Source of the DNA: AP-15 sp963724435
GTDB lineage: Bacteria > Pseudomonadota > Alphaproteobacteria > ATCC43930 > CGMCC-115725
Reading direction: 5' to 3'
Assembly (NCBI GenBank): GCA_963724435.1
Contig: CAVRUN010000004.1
Span: forward strand, 1-64,000
DNA length: 64,000 bases
In this document: one piece after another, positions 45,579-55,340 of the stretch
Layout of the letters: every line of letters begins with the position of its first letter
Position numbering within the stretch: the first letter of the stretch is position 1
Made by a program: the position numbers and the translations under genes
Notes under the pieces: generated by a model
Told to the model about the DNA's origin: nothing
Database searches by the model: none
Seen by the model: the letters and a program-made list of their open reading frames with translations, nothing else

Positions 45579-46573
45579 TTCACCGTTTCGATCTGCGCGA
45601 TCAATGGGGCGAACTGCTTCCCGTACTGATCCCAAACCGGTTTTACTGCCTTCTGCCACGGTGTCTTGTCGGAGATCGGGATTACCTCGATACCGGCCTT
45701 CTTCATCTGTGCGTAGGCGTCCTGAACTTTGGCATTCCACAGCCGGCGCTCGTCGAGCTGCGCCTCGCGCCCCAACTTCTTTATCAGCGCCTGGTCGCTC
45801 GCCGACAGCTTGTCCCAGCTCGGTCGCGAAAAGACGAGGATCTCGGGCACGATCAGGTGCTCGGTCAGCGTGTAGAACTTAGCGACCTCGTAGTGGTGGT
45901 CGAACACATAGCTGGGCGCGTTGTTTTCGGCGCCGTCGATGACGCCGGTCTGCAGCGCGCTGAATACCTGGTCGTAGCCCATCGGCACGCCGTTGCCGCC
46001 GAGGTCGTTCATCATGGCGACAAAGATTGGATTGCCCATGACCCGGACCTTCATGCCCTCGAGATCGGCGATCGTCCTGATCGGTTTCTTGATGCTGTAG
46101 AGGTTTCGCGATCCGGCATCCATAAAGCAGAGCCCAACGAGGTGGGTGTTGGGATTGTCGGTCACCTCGTCGAGCAGCTTCTGGCCGATCGGCCCGTCGA
46201 TCACTTTTTCCATGTGAGCGGTGTCGCGGAACAGGAAAGGGAGATTGAAGACGTTGAGGTCGGGAACCACCGGGCCTAACGCACCAACGCTGACGCGTGC
46301 CAGCTGGATCGCGCCGATCTGCGCCTGCTCGATCGCCTCCTTCTCGCCGCCGAGCTGCATCGACGGGTACATCTGGATCGTAAGGCGCCCGTTGGTCGCC
46401 GCGGCCAGCTTCTTGCCCATATTCTCGACGGCAACGACCGTCGGATAGCCTGGCGGATGCACATCGGAGGCCTTGAGGACGATCTTGTCCTCGGCGCGAG
46501 CGGAGTCGAATCCGGCCAATTCGAGCACGCCGAGTGCGCTCGCACCTAGCCGAAGCACGTCACGTCGTCGCAT
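45575..46573 (-). CDS. dctP: TRAP transporter solute-binding protein (DctP, 332 aa)
   Basis: The N-terminus MRRRDVLRLGASALG resembles a Tat-type twin-Arg export signal. The mature part has the DctP-like helix EDKIVLKASDVHPPGYP, a conserved Arg segment KVRVMGNPIFVAMM, and GVIDGAENNAP, which positions the ligand's carboxylate. The ligand would be an organic acid, probably a substrate of the catabolic clusters. The first gene of the operon, divergent from a FadR-type regulator. Confidence 0.9.
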   Translation of the reverse strand: MRRRDVLRLGASALGVLELAGFDSARAEDKIVLKASDVHPPGYPTVVAVENMGKKLAAATNGRLTIQMYPSMQLGGEKEAIEQAQIGAIQLARVSVGALGPVVPDLNVFNLPFLFRDTAHMEKVIDGPIGQKLLDEVTDNPNTHLVGLCFMDAGSRNLYSIKKPIRTIADLEGMKVRVMGNPIFVAMMNDLGGNGVPMGYDQVFSALQTGVIDGAENNAPSYVFDHHYEVAKFYTLTEHLIVPEILVFSRPSWDKLSASDQALIKKLGREAQLDERRLWNAKVQDAYAQMKKAGIEVIPISDKTPWQKAVKPVWDQYGKQFAPLIAQIETVK

Positions 46574-46632
46574 CGTTCTCCTCCGTCGCTGATTGCCCGG
46601 GTTATGGTTGGCTCAGTCCTCGACTGGTGATA

Positions 46633-46646
46633 TTGTTATATGACAA
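46633..46646. promoter_or_regulatory. Candidate FadR/GntR operator
   Basis: TTGT (46633-46636) and ACAA (46643-46646) flank TATATG, giving the inverted repeat TTGTTATATGACAA in the 90-bp space between the divergent TRAP operon and the regulator gene. This fits the TNGTNNNACNA pattern of FadR-subfamily regulators. The regulator probably controls both genes and itself. Confidence 0.55.
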
Positions 46647-46663
46647 CCTGACGAGGTTGAGAA

Positions 46664-47473
46664 GTGCCGATTTCTCAAGATCAGCGCGATGCCTTCCGCC
46701 CGGTGCCCCCGCCGCGCAGCCTCGCGCACGAGATCGCTGAGCGCATTGCCGGCGAGATCATAAGCGGCGAGCTGTCGCCCGGCGCACGCCTGCCGAGCGA
46801 GCAGGAGATGGGAGCCGCGATGGGAGTCAGCCGCACGGTGATCCGCGAGGCGGTCGCAGCACTGCGCGCCGAGGGGCTCGTCCTGACGCGTCAGGGTGCC
46901 GGCGCTTTTGTTGCTTCGAATATGCAGCGCCGCCCGTTCCGCCTCGCTCTCGACGGATTGCCGTCGATTGCCGAGGTGCTCAACGTCATGGAGCTGCGCG
47001 CCAGCGTCGAGACCGAGGCCGCCGGGTTGGCTGCAACCCGCGGCTCGGCCGCAGCGCGGCGCCGGGTTGCACAGGCATTGGCGGCGATCGATGCCGCACT
47101 CGAACGCGGCAAAAGTGCGATAGACGAAGATTTCGCTTTTCACCTCGCCATTGCCGAGGCGACCGGCAACCCGCAATTCCCGCACTTTCTCGGATATCTC
47201 GGCCGGTTCATCATCCCGCGGCAGAGCATTCGGGTGGCAGCACACCTTCCCGAAGGGCAGCGCGCCTACCTCGAAACCTTCCAGCGCGAGCATTCGATGA
47301 TCTGCGCGGCGATCACCCGCCAGGATGCCGCCGCGGCACGCGAGGCGATGCGCGAGCATCTCGGCAACAGCCAAGTACGCTATCGCCGCTTAGCCACAGA
47401 GGCCCGTGAGGGTGGCAATGAGCAGACGAGCGGCTCGATAAACGTTGTAACTCCCTCGCGACATCGCCGGTGA
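46664..47473 (+). CDS. FadR-subfamily GntR regulator (FCD domain, 269 aa)
   Basis: A GTG start at 46664. The winged HTH has RLPSEQEMGAAMGVSRTVIREAVAALR, split across residues 45-75. The FCD ligand domain follows, with metal-ligand candidates DEDFAFHLAIAEATGN and REHSMICAAI. The position, divergent from a TRAP operon with an operator between, suggests a ligand-responsive repressor of carboxylate import. Confidence 0.9.
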   Translation: MPISQDQRDAFRPVPPPRSLAHEIAERIAGEIISGELSPGARLPSEQEMGAAMGVSRTVIREAVAALRAEGLVLTRQGAGAFVASNMQRRPFRLALDGLPSIAEVLNVMELRASVETEAAGLAATRGSAAARRRVAQALAAIDAALERGKSAIDEDFAFHLAIAEATGNPQFPHFLGYLGRFIIPRQSIRVAAHLPEGQRAYLETFQREHSMICAAITRQDAAAAREAMREHLGNSQVRYRRLATEAREGGNEQTSGSINVVTPSRHRR

Positions 47474-47671
47474 GCCATCGGGGGCGAGAGCGCGACGACC
47501 ACGGACGGTTGCCGCGGCGGCACGATCATCGCCTATAAGGGCGATGGCGCGACGTGTTTCGGCTAGCACCGCGGTATTATGACTGATCTCGGCTGGGCAA
47601 CATCGGCGGTACGAAGCGAGAATGGCCGCTGCCGACCCTGCGCCGACCTAAAAATTGGCTGAACTAAGGTC

Positions 47672-47776
47672 CGAAATGGGACACGAAGACCGCTTCCGGC
47701 TGCCAAGCCCGAACGGCGGCTGTCGGTAGGGTAAAGCGACCTTCGCCGGGACGGGTGGCAAGAAGGAGGATGCGCC
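47672..47776 (+). repeat. Dispersed intergenic repeat, copy E
   Basis: A good copy: CCGAAATGGGACACGAAGACC, then CCAAGCCCGAACGGCGGCTG, GACCTTCGCCGGGAC and GGAGGATGCGCC. It lies just before an IS5-like element; the rest of 47474-47799 shows nothing else I recognise. Confidence 0.6.
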
Positions 47777-47799
47777 GTAAGCAGCCATTCACGCGCCTA

Positions 47800-49051
47800 G
47801 GGAAACGCTGAAATAAGCCGAGGCAAGGGCGCGGGCAACGGGTAGAATCCGCGGGTCCGGGGGGACCAAGGGGCGGGCGATGCAGCGGCAGGGGAGCTTT
47901 TCGCAGGCGGAATACGCCGGCAAGAAAAGGCAGACGCGCCGGGACCGGTTTTTGGCCGAGATGGAAGAGGTTGTGCCGTGGGCACGGCTGGTCGATCGTC
48001 TGCGACCTTTCTACCCGAAGGGAGAGCGCGGCCGGCCGCCGGTTGGGCTGGAGCGGATGCTGCGGATCTACTTTTTGCAGCAGTGGTACGGGCTGGCCGA
48101 CGAGGCCGTGGAGGACGCGCTGTACGACAGCCAGGCGTTGCGCGGCTTTGCCGGCATCGATCTGTCAGTGGCGACAGTTCCGGACGCGACGACGGTGCTG
48201 AACTTCCGCCATTGGTTAGAGCAGCACGACTTGACTCGGGTTCTATTCGACGAGGTCGGTGCGATGCTGAGGAGCGCGGCTTGTTGATGCGCCAGGGAAC
48301 AATCGTCGACGCCGTCCTCGCGAAGGCGGGGATCATCGCCGCCCCGCCTTCGACCAAGAACAAAAGCAAGGCGCGCGACCCGGAGATGCACCAGACCAAG
48401 AAGGGCAACCAGTGGCACTTCGGGATGAAGGCGCATATCGGGGTCGATGTCGCCTCGGGGGTGGTGCACACGGTTATCGGCACCGCTGCCAACGAGGCCG
48501 ATATCAATCAGGCAGCGGCCTTACTGCACGGCCAGGAGACGGATGTCTTCGCCGATGCCGGCTACACCGGGGCGGACAAGCGGCCCGAATTTGAGGGCTG
48601 CGATATCTGCTGGAACATCGCGATCAAGCGCAGCGTCATCAAGCCATTGCCCGAACGGCTGCGGAATTGGGCCGAGGCAGTGGAGCGAGCGCTGTCACAG
48701 GTGCGGGCCTGGGTCGAGCACCCGTTCCATATCATCAAAAACCCCGGCCTGCGCCGGGGCAGGCTCTGTTCCGCCATAAGAAGCTGCGCTATCGCGGGCT
48801 GGCCAAGAACACGGCGCAGCTGCACACCCTGTTCGCGCTGGCCAACCTGGTGATCGTCAAGAAAGCGCTGCTCGCCTAGGGCCGTGTCTGATCACGCCTG
48901 GACGGTGCCTTGATCCCGAAAACAACGCAGCAAGACAACACCACAAACCCGGTCTTCTGCCGATACAGTCCATTACCGAGTACGCCGATACAGCAAAATT
49001 ATGCCTCGGTCGGCAAACCGTCGCCTACGCCGCCATTGTTCGGCGTTTCCC
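47800..49051 (+). mobile_element. IS5-like insertion sequence
   Basis: The terminal inverted repeat GGGAAACGC (47800-47808) is matched by GCGTTTCCC (49043-49051), and similarity extends a few bases further in. TA flanks each end, consistent with a short target duplication. Inside is one frameshifted transposase, so the element of about 1.25 kb is probably no longer active on its own. Confidence 0.7.
47881..48879 (+). pseudogene. IS5-family transposase, two frameshifts
   Basis: Part one (MQRQGSFSQAEYAGKK, AEMEEVVPWARLVDRLRPFYP, DATTVLNFRHWLE) ends in a stop at about 48287. Part two (LLMRQGTIVDAVL, MHQTKKGNQWHFGMKAHIG, DVFADAGYTGADKRPEF) continues in a second frame. Part three (ALFRHKKLRYRGLAKNTAQL) is in a third frame. 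The breaks are near 48260 and 48750. The DDE residues are in the usual places, but no continuous frame exists. Confidence 0.7.
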
Positions 49052-49252
49052 TAAAGAAAGGGACCGGAAATTCACTTATAGATTATTTGCTGGCGCGAAC
49101 GGAAGCGGCGTGGGATGCCGCCTCGAGGCACAAGGCCGTCAGGTCCGGCGACTACTGCTACTTGGTCTGGCGGGCTTTCAAACGCCAAAGTGAGCCGCGA
49201 TTTCGAGAGGGGCGGTCCCGGATACCGGAGTCCTAGATCTGGATTCCTTCAA

Positions 49253-50920
49253 TTAACTCATCCCAGCGCGGCGGAGACCATCTAGAATTCTTTCATTTTC
49301 CTTCCGGTAGGTAGGGCTGACCGCTTCCGGCGGAACCGATGATCGTTGTTCGGCAAAGCGCTGTACCGTCATCAGCGGTTCGACCGCCGCATATTCGGCT
49401 AAATGTCGCCGGGCCGCCGCAAGGTCACCGGCCAAAGCCTCGGCCGCGGCCAGCATCGCTTTGCCGCGGAGGTAATCGGGATTGCTCTCGAGCGTCTGAC
49501 GCAGTGCGTCCACCGCGCCTTCGGCGTCGCCCAGTTGCATCAACGCGCGACCGGGGCCCTGCAGCCAGGTCCACCGTTCCGGGTCGCGCGGTGCCACAGC
49601 GTCGGCGCGGCGAAACCAGTCCACCGCCTCCTGCGTTGCGCCAAGGTATAACTTGTTGAGCCCCATTTCCTTATAGGCCGTTGGCTCGGCGGGGTTACGG
49701 GCAATCATTGCCTCGGTGGCAAGGATCGCCTCGGCGAACTTGCCGCGGGCGCGCAATAGCAATGCGCGGGCCTTCAACATGCTATGCTGATTGGGAGCCA
49801 GTTCGGAAGATCGGGAAATCAGCGCCTCGGCTTCGTCGAGCAGCGTGTCCCTCCCGTCTAGCCGGTAGAGGTTTATCACCTGGTAGATGCGCGCCAGGGC
49901 TATGCCGACCATCGCATCGACGCAATCCGGATTGAGCACCAAGGCCTGCCGAAATAGCTCGATCGCAGCAGCCGCGTGTCCCTGGCGCTTGATATCGCTC
50001 ATCAGTGCGCGCGCCTGCATCGTCAGGTCGAGCGCGTCCCAGTCGTGTTTCGACGGGATCCGCCTAGCCTCACTATAAACCATTTGAATTCCTACGCTTC
50101 GCGACAGGCGGGCAACAATCTCGTCTTGCACCTGCAATAACTCGCTGCGCGCTTTATCAAAGCGCTCGGCCCACAGATGCTTATCCGTTTCGGCGTCGAT
50201 CAGCTGGACGTTGACCCGAACACGGTCGGGATCCAATAGCACGCTGCCTTCCAGAACGTAGCGCACGTTAAGCTCTGCACCGACCTGGCGGAGAGGCGCC
50301 GAGCGGCCCTTGTAGGTAAAGGCTGTCGAGCGCGAAATGACGAAACTTCCAGGAAGCCAAGTCGATAGATCGGTGATTAGGCTGTCGACGATCCCGTCAA
50401 CCAGATAATCGACGCTCGATTCCCCCGATAAATTGAGAAATGGCAAGATAACCACGGAGAGACGGGGCCGCGAGACCACAATTGCGGGATCCGGAGGTTG
50501 CGTTTGCCCAGCCGCCTGCTCCTGTTGCCACAACCATCCGGTCAGTCGATCAGTGGCCGTCGCGAGGTGTCGACGATAGGTGCTGAACGACAACCCCAAC
50601 TGTTGCGCGACGATCTCCTGTTTTTGCGCTGGATTGAAGTACGTCAGATCGAGGACGCGATAGAACCGTGCATCGCGCGCGTTGGCGAACAGTCCCTCGG
50701 CGATCTCCGCTAAAAGCGTCTTTAGGGCGAGCGGCGCCGGCGCCCCCGGGGCATCTTTTGCGAGCAGCCGCGAGCGCATCAGCGGATTTCCAGTCAGCTG
50801 GTCTGATCGGACGTAGTGGCGCAGTGCTGCCCTGACGGCGCTTTCAAACTCAGGGCGCGTCAGCGCGGAGTGCTTATTCGGACTGCGCGACGCGCGCGTC
50901 GTAGGCCGTCCTTGCGGCAC
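49253..50920 (-). CDS. HTH, TolB-like, TPR regulator (555 aa)
   Basis: The N-terminal region has a sigma-region-4-like HTH (QEIVAQQLGLSFSTYRRHL). A TolB-like module follows (SVVILPFLNLSGESSVDY, NVRYVLEGSVLLDPDRV, KHLWAERFDKAR), and then TPR units to the C-terminus. It differs from the regulator at 17054 only in the DNA-binding part. It is divergent from the second catabolic cluster and is its likely regulator. Confidence 0.75.
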   Translation of the reverse strand: MPQGRPTTRASRSPNKHSALTRPEFESAVRAALRHYVRSDQLTGNPLMRSRLLAKDAPGAPAPLALKTLLAEIAEGLFANARDARFYRVLDLTYFNPAQKQEIVAQQLGLSFSTYRRHLATATDRLTGWLWQQEQAAGQTQPPDPAIVVSRPRLSVVILPFLNLSGESSVDYLVDGIVDSLITDLSTWLPGSFVISRSTAFTYKGRSAPLRQVGAELNVRYVLEGSVLLDPDRVRVNVQLIDAETDKHLWAERFDKARSELLQVQDEIVARLSRSVGIQMVYSEARRIPSKHDWDALDLTMQARALMSDIKRQGHAAAAIELFRQALVLNPDCVDAMVGIALARIYQVINLYRLDGRDTLLDEAEALISRSSELAPNQHSMLKARALLLRARGKFAEAILATEAMIARNPAEPTAYKEMGLNKLYLGATQEAVDWFRRADAVAPRDPERWTWLQGPGRALMQLGDAEGAVDALRQTLESNPDYLRGKAMLAAAEALAGDLAAARRHLAEYAAVEPLMTVQRFAEQRSSVPPEAVSPTYRKENERILDGLRRAGMS

Positions 50921-51157
50921 TCTCGCCCCACGAACCAGATCGGTCGAAAGGACAACACCCGCCGACTGAGCAAGTTCCGAGCAAAGATCGAGCAGATTTC
51001 GGCGTGGGATCGATCGGCGAGCGACCTATTTCCTAGAACGTTTCAAAACAAACAAATTGAGGTTTCCGTGCAGCTCCAGGCGATATTCGCCCCCAGGGAT
51101 CTTATCACGCGGTGTCGCAACCCGCGGGACTACGGCAGACGCGGCGTATTCCGACTG

Positions 51158-51382
51158 ATGTCCGGTTTGTGGCAGCGCCGGCGGGAGCGGGTCCACCTAC
51201 GCCGAACGATCAGCCGTCTTGGCAAGCTGGACGACCACCTGCTGCGCGATATCGGCCTAAACCGCCCCGTCCTTAGTTACGCGTTTGCCGCGTCCAGCCA
51301 ATCGGTCGCGAATACCCAGCCTCTCCAAATGGCGCTGCACCGCGGGGTGATTGCGTTCGCGCCATTCGCTCAGCGCAATTGA
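51158..51382 (+). CDS. DUF1127 small protein (74 aa)
   Basis: Residues 1-40 contain the DUF1127 signature (RTISRLGKLDDHLLRDIGLNR). Such small basic proteins in alphaproteobacteria affect RNA turnover or metabolism regulation. The C-terminal 35 residues lack the motif and may be read-through into the next gene's leader. ATG 51158 is chosen because the domain begins there. Confidence 0.65.
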   Translation: MSGLWQRRRERVHLRRTISRLGKLDDHLLRDIGLNRPVLSYAFAASSQSVANTQPLQMALHRGVIAFAPFAQRN

Positions 51383-51393
51383 GGAGAGCAGCA

Positions 51394-52848
51394 ATGACCG
51401 TTTCCAGCGCATTCCCACTCGGGTTGCAACAGCTGCCGGCAAGGGGCACCCCAACACCCGCCGAAAACAACCGGACCCGCCCGCGGGCTCGCATGAACCG
51501 CCTCTTGGGACAGCGAGCGGTGGTGATCGGAGCCGGGATCGGGGGGCTTTCGGCCGCCGGCGCCTTGACCAAATCCTTTGACCAAGTCGACGTGCTCGAG
51601 CGCGATGATCTGGCCACATCGGCCCGATCGCGGTCGGGGACGCCGCAGGATCGGCATCCGCACGGCCTGCTCGCCGGCGGTCTTCGCGCGCTCGAACGGA
51701 TTTTCCCCGGTTTCGAGGGCGACCTCGCCGCAGCCGGCGCTGTCCCGGTCACGTTCGCGCGAGATGTCCAGTTTGAGCGGCCGGATGTAGGCGCGCTGCC
51801 AAAGCGGGATTTCGGGATCTCGGTGCTCTGTGCGACGCGGCCGCTGATCGAACTGGTGCTGCGGCGCCGGGCCGAGGCGGTCGCAAACATCACGCTGCGG
51901 CCGGCAAGCCGCGTGATCGGGATCGTGCCGGCCGCCGAAGGCGCAGGCGTGCGCGGCGTCCAGTTTGTCAACGGTTCGGGACGTTTTGAGACGCTCGACG
52001 CCGATCTGGTGGTGGACGCATCCGGTCGCGGAGCGCCGACCCTGACGTTGCTCGATGCCCTCTGCTGGGACCGGCCACAGATGACAGAGATCGGCGTCGA
52101 TATCAGCTACTCGACGGCGGTGGTCGAGATACCTCCTGATGCGACAACCAAGTGGAAGCTCGTGGCGACGCTGCCCGACCCGCCCCACGTCGCGCTGCAC
52201 GCGATAATAGTGCCGACCGAAGACGGACGGTGGATCACCGCGATCGCCGACCATAGCGCAACGGCCTGGATCGAGACCTGGGACGCTTTTCTGGAGGCAT
52301 CCCGCTCATTGATAACCCCGACACTGTACAACGCGCTCCATCACGCGCAGCCGCCTGAGGGCATTCGCCACTATCGCTTCCCGGCGAGCACCTGGAAGCA
52401 TTTCGAACGCTTGCCGCGCCTACCGCGCGGCATATTGCCGGTCGCCGACTCATTCTGCCGCTTCAACCCGATCCACGGCCAGGGCATGTCCTCAGCCGCA
52501 AAGCAGGCCCACCTGCTCGACGATGTTCTGCACCGGGCGGCTGATGAACCGGATCCGATCGCGGCGGTGCAATCGGGCTTTATGTCGGAGGTCGCCTCGG
52601 TGCTCGAGACGCCGTGGACCATGTCGACGACCGACGACCTCGCTTTCCCCCAGACGCGCGGCGAACGGCCCGACAATTTCGCGCAAGCGCAACAGTTCGA
52701 GGCTGCCCTTTTCCGCGCCGCCGTCGCCGATCCGGTCGTCCATCGCGCGATGATCGAGGTCGCCCAGTTGCTGCAGCCTCATCAGCGGCTGCAGGAACCG
52801 GACATCGTGCGACGGATCGAGGCGGTGTCAACCAAGGCCGCTGCCTGA
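51394..52848 (+). CDS. FAD-dependent monooxygenase/oxidoreductase (484 aa)
   Basis: A Rossmann FAD motif (VVIGAGIGGLSAAG) at about residue 42 is followed by the second FAD signature, GILPVADSF then NPIHGQGMSSA. This is the p-hydroxybenzoate-hydroxylase-like or epoxidase-type flavoprotein fold. GAGGAG precedes ATG 51394. The N-terminal 35 residues are polar and not part of the fold. It is the first enzyme of the second catabolic cluster. Confidence 0.8.
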   Translation: MTVSSAFPLGLQQLPARGTPTPAENNRTRPRARMNRLLGQRAVVIGAGIGGLSAAGALTKSFDQVDVLERDDLATSARSRSGTPQDRHPHGLLAGGLRALERIFPGFEGDLAAAGAVPVTFARDVQFERPDVGALPKRDFGISVLCATRPLIELVLRRRAEAVANITLRPASRVIGIVPAAEGAGVRGVQFVNGSGRFETLDADLVVDASGRGAPTLTLLDALCWDRPQMTEIGVDISYSTAVVEIPPDATTKWKLVATLPDPPHVALHAIIVPTEDGRWITAIADHSATAWIETWDAFLEASRSLITPTLYNALHHAQPPEGIRHYRFPASTWKHFERLPRLPRGILPVADSFCRFNPIHGQGMSSAAKQAHLLDDVLHRAADEPDPIAAVQSGFMSEVASVLETPWTMSTTDDLAFPQTRGERPDNFAQAQQFEAALFRAAVADPVVHRAMIEVAQLLQPHQRLQEPDIVRRIEAVSTKAAA

Positions 52849-52913
52849 CCGGTCCGTCAATGCACACCGACCAATCCCTCCTGCCCAAGTGATGTGCTGA
52901 AAAGAGGACTGCC

Positions 52914-54203
52914 ATGATCACCAGAGCCCCCTTTTTGACGACGCGATACGGCGGCTACTTCCACCGCGAGGTGCCCGAGGAAGACGCCGAACTCTCCCAT
53001 GTCGGCCCCGACACGCCATGCGGCGAATATCTACGTCGCTTTTGGCAGCCGATCTGCCTCTCCGACGAACTGAAGGACCTTCCTCATCGGGTGAAAATCC
53101 TCGGCGAGGAACTGGTGGTATTTCGCGACCGGAGCGGCACTGTCGGTCTGCTGGAGTTGCATTGTCCGCATCGCGGCGCGTCTTTGGAGTACGGGCTGGT
53201 CGACGCCAGCGGCATACGATGCTGCTATCATGGCTGGCTGTTCGCGGCCGACGGGACGATCCTTGAGACGCCCGGCGAGCCGGCTAACAGCACCCTAAAA
53301 GACCGGCTCTGTCATGGGGCCTATCCCACCCGTGAGCAGGGCGGCATCGTCTTTGCCTATATGGGTCCGCCCGACCGGCAACCGTCTTTCCCAGTGTACG
53401 ACAGCTTCGTCCGGCCGGGCTATCGGCTCATGCCGGGCCCGAAATATTTCTATCCATGCAACTGGCTGCAGACCATGGAGAACGCGATGGATCCCGCCCA
53501 TACAGCATTTCTCCACACGATCGTCAGCGGCGCCCAGTTCACCGAGGAGTTTGGCGTATTGCCGGAACTGGAATACGTCGAGACGCCAGTGGGCATGATC
53601 TACATTGGGACGCGGCGGGTGGGACAGAACCTCTGGGCGCGGATGGTCGAAGCCGTTCTGCCGAATTTGCAGCAAGTGGCCCCGATCTGGGAGGACGGTC
53701 GACGGGAGCACGGGTTCAGCGGTCCCATGCTGAGCCGGTGGGTCGTGCCGATCGACGACTCCAATACGATGTTCATCGAACTCCGCCAGGTGAGTGAAAC
53801 CGAAGGCGTAACGCCCGCGTGGTGGGCCGATCGCACGATCATGGTCCCGGGCCAGTTGGCCGCCCAATCCTACGAGGCCAGCCAGCGGCAACCCTGCGAC
53901 TATGAGGCACAGGTCTCGCAGCGGCCGATCGCGATCCACGGATTGGAGCATATCGGCGCCACCGATCGCGGAGTCATGATGTTCCGCAACCAGACGAGAC
54001 GCGGCATCCGGGCCGTGCAAGCCGGTCACGACCCTACTGGCCTGTGCCGTGACGCCAGCGTGGTCATCCCGACATACTGCAACGACACCGTTCTGCGCAT
54101 ACCGCCCGATATGGATCCGCCAATCGAACGCCAGCGCATGCGCGAAACCGGGCGGCGGCTGGCGGACGGCTATCTGAAAGCCCCGCCGCTACTGGCAGCA
54201 TGA
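52914..54203 (+). CDS. Rieske non-heme iron oxygenase, alpha subunit (429 aa)
   Basis: Rieske ligands are in CPHRG and CCYHGW; the mononuclear iron motif is NAMDPAHTAFLH. It has the same general layout as the gene at 21301 (GEYLRRFWQPICLSDEL, ELVVFRD) but is clearly diverged. No ferredoxin or reductase gene is adjacent. It is likely to hydroxylate the ring substrate of the second cluster. Confidence 0.9.
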   Translation: MITRAPFLTTRYGGYFHREVPEEDAELSHVGPDTPCGEYLRRFWQPICLSDELKDLPHRVKILGEELVVFRDRSGTVGLLELHCPHRGASLEYGLVDASGIRCCYHGWLFAADGTILETPGEPANSTLKDRLCHGAYPTREQGGIVFAYMGPPDRQPSFPVYDSFVRPGYRLMPGPKYFYPCNWLQTMENAMDPAHTAFLHTIVSGAQFTEEFGVLPELEYVETPVGMIYIGTRRVGQNLWARMVEAVLPNLQQVAPIWEDGRREHGFSGPMLSRWVVPIDDSNTMFIELRQVSETEGVTPAWWADRTIMVPGQLAAQSYEASQRQPCDYEAQVSQRPIAIHGLEHIGATDRGVMMFRNQTRRGIRAVQAGHDPTGLCRDASVVIPTYCNDTVLRIPPDMDPPIERQRMRETGRRLADGYLKAPPLLAA

Positions 54204-54316
54204 CGATCGCTTAACTCGCCGCCGACGACAGCTTCATCGGCGACTAGCGGCAGGTATTTCGACACGATCTCCCCCGCTATAGCCATCATCTCATCCCTTT
54301 GCGGAAAGGGCCTCCA

Positions 54317-54819
54317 ATGAAAAATGTCACACCCGACCAGCAGACCATGCTGGCTACCTGGCAGCAGCACACCTATGCCGAATTCGTACTGAAAGATGCC
54401 GACGCAGCGCTCGCGACAATGACCGAAAACCCCTATGTGCTCCTTATGGGGTGCGGGGTCGTGCGGGTCGGTCGAGGGGCCGTGCGTGAATTTTACGCCA
54501 ATAAATTTCTACCCAACATCCCGCCGGATTTCGAAATTACCACTGGTCGCAGACTTTCGGCGATGATCGCATTGTCGAAGAGATGGTGGTACGTCTAACC
54601 CATACGATCGAAATGGATTGGCTCCTCCCGGGGGTACGGCCCACCGGCCGAAAGGCCGAATTTATGGTCGCCGGTTTCATCCAATTCGATGGCGGCAAAA
54701 TCGCCCACGAGCACGCTTACTGGGATCAGGCGACGGTGCTGTCTCAGTTGGGCGTCCTGGATCATCCACTGGCGGTGGGTGGAATGCGCAGTGTGCCACA
54801 GCTCTTGAGCCTTCGGTGA
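54317..54819 (+). pseudogene. SnoaL-like protein, frameshifted
   Basis: The first part (MKNVTPDQQTMLATWQQHT, VREFYANKFLPNIPPDFEI) ends at a stop at 54598. The second part (SQTFGDDRIVEEMVVRLTH, VAGFIQFDGGKIAHEHAYWD) continues in another frame, the change being near 54545. It looks like one SnoaL/NTF2 gene with a single indel. AAAGGG precedes ATG 54317. Confidence 0.7.
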
Positions 54820-54956
54820 CCCCACGACAGGCGCGGAGTGAGCCAGGCCGCGGGAGCACGGCGTGCGATCCCGATAGAGATCTTTGCCCGTCTCACGATC
54901 GCCTATATGCAGCGATCCCGACTGCAGTCGACGTCGGGCAATAAAGAAAGGGAGCT

Positions 54957-55277
54957 ATGATGGACGACGTTGATGCCGTTTCCCTGCTGCGCCAACTGCG
55001 CGACAGCATCGACAATATCGATGCGGCACTTATCCACATGTTGGCGGAGCGGTTCCAATGTACCCACGCACTCGGCAGATTGAAGGCGCAACACCGGCTG
55101 GCCTCGCGCGATCTCGGCCGGGAGGCCTCGCAGGTCGCCCGTCTGCGGGAACTCGCGGCGGTCAGCAAACTCGATCCGGATTTTGCCGAGGCGCTCCACG
55201 CCTTTATCGTTCGTGAAGTCTTCCGCCAACATGAAGCGGTTCCGCGCGGGCTGTTCGAAGATACATCCCCGCAATGA
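54957..55277 (+). CDS. Chorismate-mutase-type helical protein (106 aa)
   Basis: The pattern matches AroQ-type chorismate mutases: an N-terminal helix (LLRQLRDSIDNIDAALIHML) with the first active-site Arg, a Lys in LKAQHRLA, and a third helix (DFAEALHAFIVREVFRQH). It stands between a SnoaL gene and a VOC gene in a catabolic cluster, so it may have a different substrate, or be a salicylate-synthase-like or isochorismate-pyruvate-lyase-type enzyme. A GGGAG site lies upstream. Confidence 0.75.
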   Translation: MMDDVDAVSLLRQLRDSIDNIDAALIHMLAERFQCTHALGRLKAQHRLASRDLGREASQVARLRELAAVSKLDPDFAEALHAFIVREVFRQHEAVPRGLFEDTSPQ

Positions 55278-55340
55278 GCTGTGCTCGAACTCGAGGCGAC
55301 CCCCCTCACTTTCGTCAAAAACCAAACAGGAGTAGCTAAA

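Noticed and set aside
48910..49236. 108-codon frame spanning the end of the IS5-like element
   Set aside because: It has no ribosome site, crosses the element's terminal repeat and resembles no family.
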